Shown piece after piece: positions 23,619-35,740 of a stretch of DNA of 64,000 nucleotides; positions within the stretch are counted from its first letter, which is position 1; each line of letters starts with the position of its first letter. The position numbers were made by a program, and so were the translations under genes. The notes under the pieces were generated by a model. That model did no database searches. It was not told the origin of the DNA and worked only from the letters and a program-made list of their open reading frames with translations. Origin of the DNA: Pseudopyrenochaeta lycopersici (lineage: Eukaryota; Ascomycota; Dothideomycetes; Pleosporales; Pseudopyrenochaetaceae); assembly GCA_003313425.1 (NCBI GenBank), contig NHZP01000015.1, positions 434,001 through 498,000 of the forward strand. The letters run 5' to 3'.

Positions 23619-25722
23619 CTATGCCATGCCACTAACCTTCCTCTGCGTCATGCCACTCCAGTGCCCACCTCGTCCCTCTTCTGCCACCTTCCCGCTAACA
23701 TCACGCCTTCTTCCTGGCGTACCTAGATCTGAATCATCAAACTCATATGGGTTGACATAGTCAACTCCCGATCTGCTTATAACACGCGGTGATTGACCCT
23801 GCACAGGTGTGTAATTTGCTTCTCCTGTCCGCCTTACACTCGTATAGCTCTTCTTGTTTAGCGTAAACGGCGAGTTCGAAACCAGGCCGTACTTAGGTTG
23901 AGGGGGAGGCGTATTGATTGCGTACTGCTTGGTTGCGCTGGGGAGGTGGTTGGGCTGGTTCCTGAAAGATCCCTTTGTGGGAGACGTGCTGGGTGAATTG
24001 GACGCTGAGTTACCATTTCGGACGCCGTGCGTCGCTGCCTTCAAGTCTCCGTAGTAGCGGGATTTTGGTGTCCCGGAACGCGAGTGCGAGCGATCAAATG
24101 TAGCCTCAGTAGAGATTGATGTTGTCGTTGGAGTTCTCTTGAGATCAGTCGGAGGAGGAGTGCTCTTTTGCTCGTCGAAGGCCATTGCTGGAGGCGGGGT
24201 TGGCGGGTTCATGCGGAGAGGTTGGGGCATCATAGGCTTCTCTATTTCCTCCTCGATATCGGAAACGTCATCATAGGGAGATAGGGTATTATAACCTTTG
24301 TTCGAGGTGAACATCGATTGCTTGGGAGTAGGCACAGGATAGTGCTGCTCCTGCTCTCGCTCGCCATCTTGGTCAGGGTAGACGAACCAATTGTCATTCT
24401 GCAAGTTTTCGCGGCTGTTTCGTTGAAGCGCAAGGTCCCCCGCTGCGTCCTGCTTGTCACTTCGGGCAGTAGTTGGTGGCGTATAAAATTCTTGCTTGGC
24501 TGATGATAATGTAACAGAAGATTCGTTGCGAGAATGTCTCTTGATGTTCGCCTGTTGGGCAAGGAAAGACTTGCGCTGGGCCAGCGTCTGGCCATCATCG
24601 TCATCGTCTTGACGATGAAGATCATCCCGATGATTCAAGCTTCTTCGGGATTGGCGAGCATTTGCTGGTTGGGAGTACATGGAGAATCTCTCCTTGGAAT
24701 GGCGAGCTGAATTGGGTGTATGCGGCGAGTAGGTTGTTGCTGAGTCTGTGCGCGTATGTAAAAAGGCGACCTGGGTTTTATCGGGACACGGGATATCTTT
24801 CGAAAGTAGAGGATCAGCTTGCGAGTTTCTATCTCCAGCGACCGTACTCTGGGCGCTGAAGCGCTTTTCATTATTGCTGTTAAGAGGAGTGACAGCTGAG
24901 ATCGAAGAGTTCTTGTGCTTGTGTTTTGACTTTCTGCGCGACGTAAGGTTGTCTTCGAGCGGGTTCATGTCCGGTGGCAGCTTCGAGATCTTTCTAAAGA
25001 TAATAACCAGGTACATATCCAAGAATAATGAAGCCACATGCAAGCCACCGACCGTGGTGGCAGTGAGCCATGTTGTCGTCAAAACCTTGTTTGAGTCATC
25101 ATCGGTTGGAAACATCGTTCGCCAACGTCCCAATGTTCCAGCTTCCATATCGGAGTTGCGGCGGGACATCAATACGGTGAAGACGTAGAAAGGGATGAAG
25201 CCGGCGTCGGTCACTAGAGCGAAGAAGTGGTAGCTGGCTGAGCTGGCTGGCGGCCTCGATTTTGCATTACGAATTAGGTGGTATATGGCGTACAAGCACA
25301 CCACGATGTCAACACCAGGCTATAATGGTCAGTGATGCTTTTATGTTTTGTTGATGTGCACATACAGGGATCCGCATGATGTAGCCTTCTGTGTCCGCTG
25401 CGCCCCGAATGAAGATAGCACAGAGTAAGACACCAACAGCTCCCAGCATGGTACACACTCGGAATGACAGCTGGATCCATCGCGCAACCTTGACAAAGGT
25501 CTTGGTGTTCTTGTGCATTGGCTTTGCGTCCGTGTGTCCATATGGCAGAATGAGATAGCTATCCGGATGTTTGTTGAAGTTGATCAAGGGACCATCCTGC
25601 TTCTTCTTTGGAGACGGTGGCATACGACTAGCCATAGTGACAGCTTTGGGGTTAAAGGTCGACGACGCGGGGTCCATCGAATTCCTCTGAGGCTCGTAGA
25701 GGTAGGGCTGCCAGCGGTCCAT
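23619..25722 (-). CDS. Four-TM integral membrane protein with long cytoplasmic tail (conserved fungal hypothetical)
   Basis: Two exons (25366-25722, 23619-25319) and a 46-nt intron encode 685 residues. Residues 1-80 are soluble and proline-rich. Four hydrophobic segments follow: about 85-108 (FRVCTMLGAVGVLLCAIFI), 118-136 (GVDIVVCLYAIYHLI), 146-170 (HFFALVTDAGFIPFYVFTVL) and 200-228 (TATTVGGLHVASLFLDMYLV). The remaining 450 residues are a disordered tail rich in S, T, P and R with acidic DDDDD and EEEIEK patches. The layout (four TMs close together, then a tail) is MARVEL-like and matches conserved Pezizomycotina membrane proteins of unknown role. A cell-cortex or septum role would be a guess. 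The window offers no functional partner nearby. Confidence 0.75.
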
Positions 25723-26282
25723 CTCTGAATGAATGTAGAGGCCTTCTGAGAAGGGCCTTTAGAATCAAGGTGAGTCCTCTCTCGCTTAGCAAAGGAATGC
25801 TGATGATGGGTTACATGGGGGTGCGCGGATCTGGGGAGCTGAAGTAGTAAATAGTGGTTGCCATGACAACAATCAAGGCGCACCGATGGAGGTGTGGAAC
25901 GCGCATGACGTGAGGGTTTGCGGGAGAGACGGAATGGTTTGTGCATTGACTACATTAGCTGCAGAGGCTGATTCAAGGAAATTATGAACATGTGGGGTCC
26001 AGACGAGGCCTGATGGGGAGTCAGACTGCTTCGTGCTTCGGTGTGCGTCTTGAGAGCGAAATGCCCGAGCAGTCTCGACTCTTCTGTGACAAATCAGGTA
26101 GAGCATGCTGAAGTAAATGCCCTAACTTTGATTGATGGTTGATGAAATTCTGATGCAAACGACTCTCTAGAAAACCGCAAAGAGGTCCGTAGTACGAAGT
26201 TTTAGAGAGACAGGCATTAGTCATCGAAGAAGTGGTTCCGTACGATTGACTGCATTTCAAATGCCGGCGATCCCTCCACAAC
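25723..26282. other. Divergent intergenic region upstream of the membrane protein and ARH1
   Basis: A 560-bp shared 5' region. Minus frames at 25584-25946 and 25873-26106 are unsupported. No promoter element stands out. Confidence 0.5.
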
Positions 26283-27974
26283 ATGCACATGTCCCAACAC
26301 CTCCAAAGGACGCCATATATCTGCGCTAGCTACACTCGACGCATAGCAGCTTCTTTGTTTCACTCAAGCCGGAACAGTCGGCCAACGCGCATTTTCAACC
26401 CGGCGCAATTCCGGCCATCGATACTACCGCGAAACTTTTTAGACACGCCATTGCGAAAGAACAGCCATGCCTACAGCACAGCAACGGCTTCGCGAGGGCG
26501 TCTTCGGGTCGCTATCATAGGCTCTGGGCCTGCAGGCTTCTATACTGCGCACCGCCTGCTAAACAAGGTTCAGGATGCCGTCGTAGATATGTACGAACAA
26601 TTGCCCGTGCCGTACGGTCTCGTCCGCTTCGGTGTAGCACCCGATCACCCGGAGGTGAAGAATTGTCAGGACACATTTGAAGATGTTGCGCAGTCGCCGC
26701 GCTTTAACTTCATTGGAAATGTGCGCGTGGGGTATGATGTTGAGCTGTCGAAGTTAAAACCTCATTATGATGCGATCCTGTTCTCGTACGGGGCGAGCGA
26801 AGACAGGAAGCTGGGAATACCAGGGGAACAGCTGCCTGGTGTATACTCTGCAAGAGACTTCGTAGGATGGTACAATGGCTTACCGGAATTTCAAAACTTG
26901 AAGCCAGAACTGCAGGCAGGCGAGCAGGCCATCGTAATTGGGCAAGGAAATGTGGCATTGGACGTTACGCGAATACTCCTTGCCCCCATAGACACCCTTC
27001 GACATACAGATATCACGGAACAAGCTATACAAACGCTGTCCGAGAGTAGGGTCAAGTCTGTGCGCGTTGTTGGTAGACGGGGGCCAGTTCAAGTACGCAC
27101 CGCACTTGCCTCTTGGTAGAAAGCGGTACCCTCGCTAACAAGCTACTAGGCAGCCTTCACAGTGAAAGAAGCACGGGAGCTAATGCACATATCCCATGTC
27201 GCTTTCGAACCCATCGATACTTCATTCTACCCCCCAGACATTAAAAAGCTGCCTCGAATTCAGAAACGCGTTGCTGAAGTCCTCCTCAAGGGCAGCAAGT
27301 CAACTTTGGAAGACGCCCAAAAATCATGGGCGCTCGACTTCCTCAAAGCTCCTAAGTCTATGAATGCAGACCCTAAACGTCTCTCGTCTATAACGTTCAC
27401 AAGGCAACAATTTGCACCAGGCGCCGACCCCTTCGACGAATCTGCACGTGTTGTACCTACAAATGAAGTCGTTACACTAGAAGCGTCCCTGGGCTTCAGG
27501 TCGGTAGGATATAAATCAACCGCCCTCCCCGGCCTCTCTGATCTCGGCGTACCCTTCGACAACAAAATGGGCATCATACCGAACGATATCTACGGGCGCA
27601 TTATCTCGCCCACTATTGGTCCAGGTGACTTAACTGCTGGTCATATCCCTGGCTTGTATTGTGCGGGCTGGGTAAAGCGTGGTCCCACTGGCGTCATCGC
27701 TAGCACTATGCAAGATGCATTTACATCTGCCGATGCCATTGCACATGACTGGGAGGCCAATGTGCCATTTTTGAATGATACAAGAGGCGAGACTAAGACT
27801 ACAGGTTCGGGCTGGGCCGGTGTCAAGCACGAAGTCAGACATGGCGTGAGGCCACTGAGTTGGGCTGATTGGAGAAGTATTGATGATGCAGAGAAGTCAA
27901 GAGGAAAAGACAAGGGGAAGGAAAGGGAGAAGTTCCCAAGTGTCAAAGAAATGCTTGCAGTACTCGATGCTTAA
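26283..27974 (+). CDS. ARH1: Mitochondrial NADPH:adrenodoxin (ferredoxin) reductase Arh1
   Basis: Two exons (26283-27092, 27150-27974) with a 57-nt intron encode 544 residues. The first 70 residues are basic and hydroxylated (RTPYICASYTRRIAASLFHS), a mitochondrial presequence. The FAD-binding motif is RVAIIGSGPAGFYTAHRL (GSGPAG at 80-85), followed by VPYGLVRFGVAPDHPEVKN, a hallmark of adrenodoxin reductase. The NADPH domain has IGQGNVALDVTRILL and VRVVGRRGPVQAAFTVKE. The C-terminal FAD contact is GLYCAGWVKRGPTGVIASTM. Arh1 passes electrons from NADPH to the ferredoxin Yah1 for Fe-S cluster and heme A synthesis and is essential in yeast. A second ATG at codon 3 is an equally good start. Confidence 0.96.
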
Positions 27975-28956
27975 TTCCCCCAGTTTTGAACAAGACATAT
28001 TATTAATCCACTGTCTATATGAGCCTATATTGCGCCACGCGGAGGTGCTATGCAAACCGCCCATAGGTACAACCTCAGATCTTGGCATTGTATATCAGGT
28101 AAAGCCCTCAGCGTTCTTCGAGCTTTTTGCTTATACGTGCAGTGTGTTTTGTCTTGTATACTCGCTGGCCTTAGCAGCAAGAATGACTGTTTTAAACAGA
28201 GTAAAGGATCACAATATCGAGCCTTCACTGAGCTGACGCTTTCCAGCCTTTCTGTTTCTAGCCTTTCTACCCGGGGCTGTCTGATTCACATGAATACAAT
28301 AAGATACAGCTGGAGGTCTCAATTCATTCATCATATCATTTAACGAAAACAACAAGGGGCCCAATAGGATGTGAGATTCGAAAACATAATGTCATCATAG
28401 AACGCCGGGCTCGACGAACGGCATTTTTTGAGTTTGCGCCGCTGCACGGCAGAAGGGAAACGGTGTCGCTAAATCTAATCTCTGGCTGTATGAAGAAAGT
28501 TACGCGACTGTGAAGCCCAGTTCACTGCGAAACCACCGCGATCAGTGTTTGTAGTATAATTAACGCGGTTTTCATCGAATTAAGCATCGTTCATTCAAAA
28601 CAATCTTTACCAAACAAAGTAATTCACAATCGAGACACTAAGTGCGGATCAAGAGTTACACTTTTGCATCAGCCTTATGTTTATGCTGGTACTGCACGGG
28701 TCCGACATGGGAAATAGAGTTTTTGGGAAGCGCTTAAATGCGATCGGCCTCTATTCCGTGGCAATTAATTGGACAGACCTCCCCAGCTCGGGAGCTCCAG
28801 AAAATACGACTCCCCAAGATCGGGCTCACTGAGACCTGACAAAAGAGCTCGGCATCGATCACACCGCTTATAGACATGACGGGCATCAGTTTTGAGGTGC
28901 CTTCGAACCCTACGTCTCTTTACAGACCTCTCATCTCTTCCTGAGCTTTCCTATTC
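27975..28956. other. Intergenic; no gene seen
   Basis: The 3' region of ARH1 and 5' region of the rhodopsin-type gene, AT-rich in places. No RNA gene or conserved frame was recognised. Confidence 0.5.
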
Positions 28957-30311
28957 ATGGCTCCGGCGCCTGGACCAGTTCCAGCGCTGTTCCCTCCTTC
29001 CGATGGAGCACATCACACTTGGCCGGCCCCAAACTTCGAGAACCCAGAGGTACGAAACTGGGCCGCACCAGGTAGTATCATTGCGCTCTTCATTTTCACC
29101 TGTGGAGTCTTCTGTGCCCGAATATGGGCACGATTCAGAATCACCAGAAACTCGGGTGTCGATGACTGGCTCATCATTGCGTCAATGGTTAAAGACCTTC
29201 AGCTCTTGATCAAGTTAATGGAATCGCTAATTACATGCAGCCAGCACTATTGGGATTGACAATAGCAACTGTCCTTGCACTTCGAGTGTATGGATTTCAT
29301 CTCCATATCTACGATCAGACACCCAAAACACTTATCACAATCCGACAAGTACGGGCACGACCCTGATCACATTCAATTTGGTTCACTAATCAAGAATCAG
29401 ATCACTCTCGCAATGGAGATCATATATCTCGGAAGCACAACCCTTACCAAGATCTCCATCCTCACTTTTTATCGCCGTATCACTGTGTCAGGCCTGAACC
29501 GTCCACTATTAATTTCAGTGTGGGCTAGTATCCTATTTGGTATTTGCTACCCTTCTCTTTGCATTCTCCGGTCACAATCGTAAATCTGACGGTGCTCAGT
29601 CGCTGGATACGGCATTACCTTTATACTCGTTCTTATTTTCACCTGTTCACCCGTTGAAGCATACTGGTATCGATTCACGACGTCGTGGCTAAGGACAAAC
29701 AAGTATAAGTGCCACGATGAAATCGTCACTCTTATTGTCATTATCAGTATTAGTACAGCGCAAGACCTCATAGCATGCATATTGCCAATGTTTGTGGTTT
29801 ACCAATTGCGCCTTCCAATCCGACAAAAGTTGGCATTGTCCGCTATCTTCCTCGTCGGTCTCGCGTAAGCACGTTGTAGTATTTAAAAGTAGAATTTTCA
29901 TTAACAAGCACTAACAGCACCTGCGCAGTAGGCGCCCTCCGTATTCATTATGCTCACCGCGTGTATTATTATACCAAGCTCAATCCCTCGGCTACATACG
30001 ACATCTCCTGGGAAGCACTTGGGTCCTGGGTTTCGACTGCAGTGGAAACCAATCTGACCATAATATGCGCATCTGCTCCGGCACTAAATGTATACTTCGC
30101 AAAATGGCTTAAGCCTGCTGATCCCGAGATCCGAAGGTTTGGGTGGTATGACAAGAGGCAGCAGTGGGAAATAGAGAATATTTCACCGCCCACGGGAGGA
30201 GATTCTGGCTATGGATCGAAAGGTATAGAGCTTGAAGTGCTCGACGGGGAGCCGCGAGGTGCATCTTTAACGTATCCTGATATGATAGCCAAAGAAGAGC
30301 GGAGACTGTGA
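28957..30311 (+). CDS. Fungal rhodopsin-type seven-TM membrane protein (PTH11-related family)
   Basis: Five exons (28957-29187, 29241-29348, about 29401-29539, 29600-29864, 29918-30311) encode about 378 residues. The exon-3 acceptor could also be at 29394, adding two residues in frame. The architecture matches the fungal rhodopsin-domain family: a short extracellular N-terminus, then IIALFIFTCGVFCARIWARF and DDWLIIASMPALLGLTIATV, the charged loop HIYDQTPKTLITIRQ, ITLAMEIIYLGSTTLTKISI LTFYRR, VAGYGITFILVLIFTCSPVE with the usual conserved AYW, HDEIVTLIVIISISTAQDLI and LPMFVVYQLRLPIRQKLA, ending in VGALRIHYAHRVYYYTK and TNLTIICASAPALNVY. Some relatives (Pth11) sense host surfaces; most have no known ligand. 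The tail lacks a CFEM domain. Multiple small exons are typical. Confidence 0.85.
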
Positions 30312-31380
30312 TGATGAGAAATACCCCAAAATCCATTTTTTTTCGACGACTGCATGGATGCTGTATACATACATGACAATCCACAATTCCGTTGGAGAAA
30401 CATTGGCGCAGTCGTACGTACAGGGCGCTTTTTGGTCACCCTGTTTCCTTCCCAAGAGAGCACGCGTGGCTGGCAATCGTCAAAACATCAAATCTCCCGC
30501 ACATGTGTTGAGACTCGATGTAGAGCAGTCGAATAAGGACGGGAAAGTTGTCAAGATCCAACTGGCATTCGAAATTTGATGTAACGGAAAAAATCGAACA
30601 AGAAGCCATAAAGCATTCACACCACATTGCCTTCATTCGATTTGACCCTCTGTACCAGTCTGAGCTCTTAATTTGGTTCATGGCGAAACACGAGAATTGC
30701 CATGGTCGCAAGCCTGCAAGCTGAACAGTTCATCGACATTCGGGTCTTTACACCAACTCGTGATTGACACTGATAGTCGTTAATGATATCGATGGAAGTC
30801 ACTATCGAATAAAGGTTCAAACAACCAATGGCCCGGATTAATCATTTACGTTAGTGCCCCACAATCGACGCCTTCCCACTTACGGCAGCCTTACTAAAAC
30901 CTCTGTTCCTGATGGCAAATGAACGCATCAAAGCTTTTGGCGACTGAGCCCTTCTGGTGGCAAGATATAAATGTCAGATGTATTGCCTCAAGGTGGCGGG
31001 TGCGAAAAGTGCCACTAATTGACCGGTTACAGAAGAAATCGCCGTGCAGATGACTCTTCTTGTTCCTTTGTGCGAACTATAGATGTTGGTGAGCATTAGT
31101 GGTCTTTGTCAGGATCCATGTTGAAACGTCCCGTATTTCGCCCAGCAGGGAGATTACGCTATCGTCTACCAATTAACAAATAAGGCAGCAGCCCCTTTGT
31201 ACGCCACATTCCAGAATCTCATCCGATGCAGACACTTCCATATCTCTTATAAATAGGTCTCGCGCGCAGGCGTAGTGGGTTTTTGGCGGGTCTTCTCAAT
31301 TTTCGCCTTCTCGTCGCTCTTTATATCCGGATTTACCCCAGTGTTAATTTTGCAAGATCGTCACTAGCATCAACTCCAAA
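30312..31380. other. Intergenic; promoter of the GPI-anchored protein gene
   Basis: About 1 kb with no supported frame. Minus frames (30109-30711) lie antisense to the rhodopsin-type gene's 3' end. The last 200 bp before 31381 hold a TATAAATA-like element (31248-31255). Confidence 0.5.
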
Positions 31381-32049
31381 ATGGCTTCAAAGATCATCAT
31401 CGCATCGCTGCTTGGCCTCGCAACAGCGCAAACAACCACTCTTACCCTTCCGTTTCTCGGCTACGATGACCAGTCCATTGCCGCCTCCGTTGTCTCCGCA
31501 AACGCCGATGCGACCACTTTCCAACTCAATTGCGTTCAAAGCGCATCAGAGTGCGGTCTTTTCCCCCGACACACCCTTGTGACTGGCCCTTCAACGTACA
31601 ACGTAGACATGTCAGATCCAAACACTGACTTTACGGCAACCCAAGACTGTCTCATTGCTGCGAGCAGTGCGGTGTGCAAGGAGAGTGCTGGCGGAAGCGA
31701 GGCCAATTTTCCAGGATCTAGTACAGAGACCTATGAGGCCAGCGATATAGCGAGTCTGGCAGTCACAGTCACAGCAGGAGTGGAAAAGTTGACTGGGATC
31801 GCGTCCGCAACGGCAAGTGGTAGCGTTGGTAGCAGTTCGGCTGCGACTACGGGGAGTGGAGCGAGCAGGACGACAGCGAGCGCTACACAAGTATCGGGCA
31901 CTGGAGGCGCTTCTGGCACTCCGGGCGCATCTAGGTCTGGATCTGCACCTCCGACAAATTCAACGGGCGCCGCCGCTGCTAATGCTGTTGTACTACAAGG
32001 CGGTCTTGCTGTCGCTGCCGCGGGCCTATTCAATGCGCTGTTCCTATAA
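31381..32049 (+). CDS. GPI-anchored cell-surface protein (hypothetical)
   Basis: A single exon of 222 residues. Residues 1-17 are a signal peptide (MASKIIIASLLGLATAQ). The mature N-terminal half is a compact domain with four cysteines (NCVQSASEC; DCLIAASSAVC), which fits two disulfides. From about 140 the protein turns into an S/T/G/A-rich stalk (TASGSVGSSSAATTGSGASR) that would be O-mannosylated, and the last 22 residues are hydrophobic (VVLQGGLAVAAAGLFNALFL) after a small-residue omega region (NSTGAAAANA). Together these indicate attachment by a GPI anchor to the membrane or wall. Many such short surface proteins occur in Pezizomycotina; no enzyme motif is seen. Confidence 0.85.
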   Translation: MASKIIIASLLGLATAQTTTLTLPFLGYDDQSIAASVVSANADATTFQLNCVQSASECGLFPRHTLVTGPSTYNVDMSDPNTDFTATQDCLIAASSAVCKESAGGSEANFPGSSTETYEASDIASLAVTVTAGVEKLTGIASATASGSVGSSSAATTGSGASRTTASATQVSGTGGASGTPGASRSGSAPPTNSTGAAAANAVVLQGGLAVAAAGLFNALFL

Positions 32050-34044
32050 AGTTTCTGGAAGAGCATGCTGAGCTAGCGGATCAAGACTTAATATACAATA
32101 CTTGGGACCACTGTTAATAATACAAAAGATAGGGGATAGGAAAGTTAAACTTGGCTCCAGAGTCTACCGCCCATCGTCCCGAATATCTATTTAAACCTTT
32201 GAGTGTTTTTTGACGGCGTGCCGGCTAGTCCCTATTGTGAACCATGCCCTGCTAAAGACGCATCTACACAACTTTGAATGATACCAATGTGTGTCACTTC
32301 TGCATAAAAATTGGTCTTGCTGGATTTGCGAGAGATTCCGGCAACACTGTCCCTATCTACAGATTCTCTACTTCCCTCTTAGTCTAGACCAAGGTCTCTC
32401 AAACCAAAACACCATGACCATGGCACGCATCCTGCATCGACGATCCAACGGCCGAAGCTTCCAGCGTCACTTTGACCATCACCATTCTTTTGTTCTTAAT
32501 CTCAACTCGTTGCAATGCTGAGGATACATGTGACTCAGATGCGGCACAACAGCCAATGGGAGATAGAAGGAGGTTTCTACGAAAGCTAGACTATTCCTCT
32601 GCATTCATTATTTTTAGCTCCACCGATATAAGTGTAACCTCCTTAGCATTCTGTTTAACGACTCATCTCTCTTCTTCGATATTTCTCTCCAAAATCACTT
32701 TAATATCACTTCGATCTTTTTAATAGTGTTCTACTAACTAGGTTTCTAATACTGTTTTTCCTCCTACCCTCAAATCTTCTCTAATAACAGACTCAATACT
32801 TAGTAATCTGCTTAGTAGCCTACCCTACCTCAATAATTGAGTAGTAACTGAACGTTATAGGCTGGTTTTTTGCGTAGTAGACAGGCAGTGCAGTATATCT
32901 TGCACTCTATACATTGCTATTCTATAAAGTACGCCGATAAAATGTGGGTATGCTCACTCAAATCCAATTCAGAATAGTCTAAATAATGTCTTCATTTGTA
33001 AAGAGTAATATGTAGCAGTACTTGTACCTACTATATAATTGCTTTATGTTCCTATGAAACTGACAATAAGTGAAGCGGAAATTCGCGTATTAGTCGATAG
33101 GTAAGGTAGATATTTTAAGCTCGCAATTCTAGTCCGTACTAAACCACGTCTGTTGACAGAATTGCCTTGTACAGTATAGCGTTATTGTAGCAAGTTTTGA
33201 ATTGTGAATTTCTGAAGCTCTGAGAAGCAATAGTGTGCCCAGGTGTCTTTTACTCCTGACATGGCTTACGAGGACGGCGCAAGATAGTGTATCGGAATGT
33301 ATCTTGATTGATCGAGCCAGATTCTTAATAGTGCGCTGTCATAATTTGCTGAACTATTAGTTCATGCATGTATACCTACGAAAAGGTACCTATCGGATAC
33401 CAAAGCAATTTCTTGAGAACAAGTATAAAATTACAAGTTCCCCGCTGTAGAACAAGGGCGGCAGCTGAAATTTAATGAACAATTGTGGCTCCTGAAAAGC
33501 TTTCCTACTAGATTTTTAAACAGCCTTCTCCCGTGAACTTTCCTGTCCATATGCAGGCGCCGAAGGCGAGGATAAATGGCGGCAGAAAGTGACTCCAAGC
33601 AGCCGAGCACAGCTAGATTACTATAACGTAACAGACAAGACATACAACACATGATTATGTTTTGCCACACGAAATGCTTTTTGGACAGGGCGTTTGGGGG
33701 TGTATGCAGGAAAGCTAGTGGGATGAGGAGCATGTGATCATGTTCCATACACACCGCTCTGCCCTCTTGCTCGCTTCGGCCCGTATGAGCTTAGGGAAGC
33801 TTCGACAATGGCCCGCACCACTTAAATGCTCCTTCCCAGTACGTGGGTTGCACCACACATGCGACGAGCTTTCGGACGATTGCATTGCCCTCGAGGATGC
33901 CCATCGCTCGCCAGTAGACGCCAACTTGAATGACTCGAAACACTTAGAGTCACATTTACATCCCTTGCTATATTTCCCCCATCACCCCATTAGAGTCGTT
34001 GGTTCCCAGGTGCCAAACGGGATTGAAATCGCAGCAAGATCACA
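32050..34044. other. Gene-free, largely AT-rich stretch with RIP-like composition
   Basis: About 2 kb. Roughly 32600-33450 is markedly AT- and TA-rich (runs such as CTAATAACAG, TTAGTAATC, CTATATAATTG) with no frame over 80 codons, the appearance of a repeat mutated by RIP. No terminal repeats or transposase motif could be recognised. The last 300 bp return to normal composition and contain the kinase promoter. The 164-codon frame at 33734-34228 overlaps the kinase gene out of frame and is not believed. Confidence 0.45.
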
Positions 34045-35552
34045 ATGGCACAGGTTCAGCGGCCTCTGGTTATCCAGTCGCACATCATACGCTTGTGCTG
34101 CCCGCGCACCTCACGGAGGACGAGCAGCGCCCTGTTCGCCAGAGGGAACCAGCACAAGAAGCTACACACAAAGACGGTTACCGACAATGATATTTCGCAG
34201 CTGGCAAGCCTGCCTCTATACCCATTGACTCTGGCGGATCTTGTAAAGTAGGCTTCCTCGGCCGCTCATGCTTCCACGACGCCTGGCTGACAATGGGCGC
34301 GTGATGATTCAGACACGGACGACCGCCGCTCACAACACAACAACTCCTCACCTCGGCCAACTTCACACTCTCGATTCTCCCTGCACGCCTCGCGCACCGT
34401 ATAAAATCCCTTCGCAACCTCCCCTTTATCGTCGTATCGAACCCGCACGTGTCGAAGATCCACTCCAACTATATGCACAGTCTGTCTACGCTGCTGCCAT
34501 GGGCGGAGCACGAGATTACAACGCTGGAAGAGGAGGTCAAGTTCACCGAGGTCATGGCTGATCTGGTCCAGACACACGCGAATACAATCAGTATACTGGC
34601 ACGAGGGTTTCTGGAGGCGAGGAAGTACATCAGCCCGAACGATGTAACGCGCTTCCTGGACGAGCATCTACGGGCAAGAATAGGCACGCGGCTGATCGCT
34701 GAGCAGCACCTCTCGCTGCACTTCTCGAGCCAGCCGCATTGCGAGATTATGAACGAGCAGGACGAGAATTTGGGCTACATTGGTGTAATTGACACGAAAC
34801 TAAAGCCTGCAAGAATCGTCGATCACTGCGCAAACGTCGTGGGCGAGATCTGTGAGCTGAAGTACGGAGTACGGCCAACCGTGGTAATCAACGGAGAACC
34901 AGACTACGAATTCGCACACATTCCCGTTCATCTCGAATACATCATCACAGAGCTCCTCAAGAATGCTTTCCGCGCAACAGTGGAAAGCGGCATGGAGCGC
35001 GAGAGCGTGGAAGTTACTATTGCCCCGCTTCCAGAACTCTTGTCAGAGAGCACAAGCAGCAGCGACCCAGAAGAGATCAGCAATAGGAAGATTGCCAATG
35101 CTGATCAGGGCAATCTGGATGTTGCTTCACAGCGCTTCACAGGGCTACAAGGAACTACACCCTCCACTGCAGACTCCAATATCCTCCCACTCAAACACTC
35201 CACGCCTGGTGTCACTATCCGCATCCGTGACCGCGGCGGCGGTATATCCCCCGAAAACCTTTCGCAAATCTGGGACTACAGTTTCACTACCTTCAACGAC
35301 GACCAGGCCTCGTCCACATTGACTGGTAATCATTCGGGGAATGGCATGGACGCTTTAAACGCGTTCAGCGGGGCTGGAGGCGATGGTGCAAATAGTCTAG
35401 CGGGGCTGGGATACGGGCTTCCGCTAGGGAGAGCTTATGCAGAGTACTTTGGTGGCGGGATTGCGGTGCAGAGTCTGTGGGGATGGGGAACAGATGTTTA
35501 TCTAAGTCTAAGAGGCGTGGGCAAGGTGGATGTTGATGGTGAAGAAAAGTGA
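34045..35552 (+). CDS. Mitochondrial pyruvate / branched-chain alpha-ketoacid dehydrogenase kinase
   Basis: Two exons (34045-34247, 34313-35552) and a 65-nt intron encode 480 residues. The N-terminus is a basic presequence (CCPRTSRRTSSALFARGNQH). The BCDHK/PDK N-terminal helical domain follows (SIHSNYMHSLSTLL-like; ILARGFLEARKYIS; FLDEHLRARIGTRLIAEQHL). The GHKL ATPase has the N box ELLKNAFRAT, G1 IRIRDRGGGISPENL, the FTT segment and G2 LAGLGYGLPLGRAYAEYFGG. These are serine kinases related to histidine kinases; they inactivate the E1 alpha subunit of pyruvate or branched-chain dehydrogenase. Yeast has two, Pkp1 and Pkp2; which this matches is unclear. An insert of about 75 residues rich in S/T separates the N and G1 boxes, common in fungal members. 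It is convergent with the small inhibitor gene 188 bp away. Confidence 0.93.
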
Positions 35553-35740
35553 GCGCCTAGACTATATGGACAGTCGGCGGCAAGGCGTGAACGATTGGAG
35601 AAGCGTCATTGTCAGAAGACTTTCATTATAGCTGTATTCCCAGGCGTTCGCCCATCGAACACCGATGCCAATGCCGTGCTCCGTCATATGCTATGATGCC
35701 ATGTCTCATATCCATATCATTATCGTTGTTGCGAAGTGCT

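Noticed and set aside
31731..32066. 111-codon minus frame opposite the GPI-anchored protein
   Set aside because: Shadow of Ser/Thr/Gly/Ala-rich codons of the real gene.
33734..34228. 164-codon plus frame overlapping the kinase start
   Set aside because: It overlaps the clear mitochondrial kinase exon in another frame and has no recognisable features.
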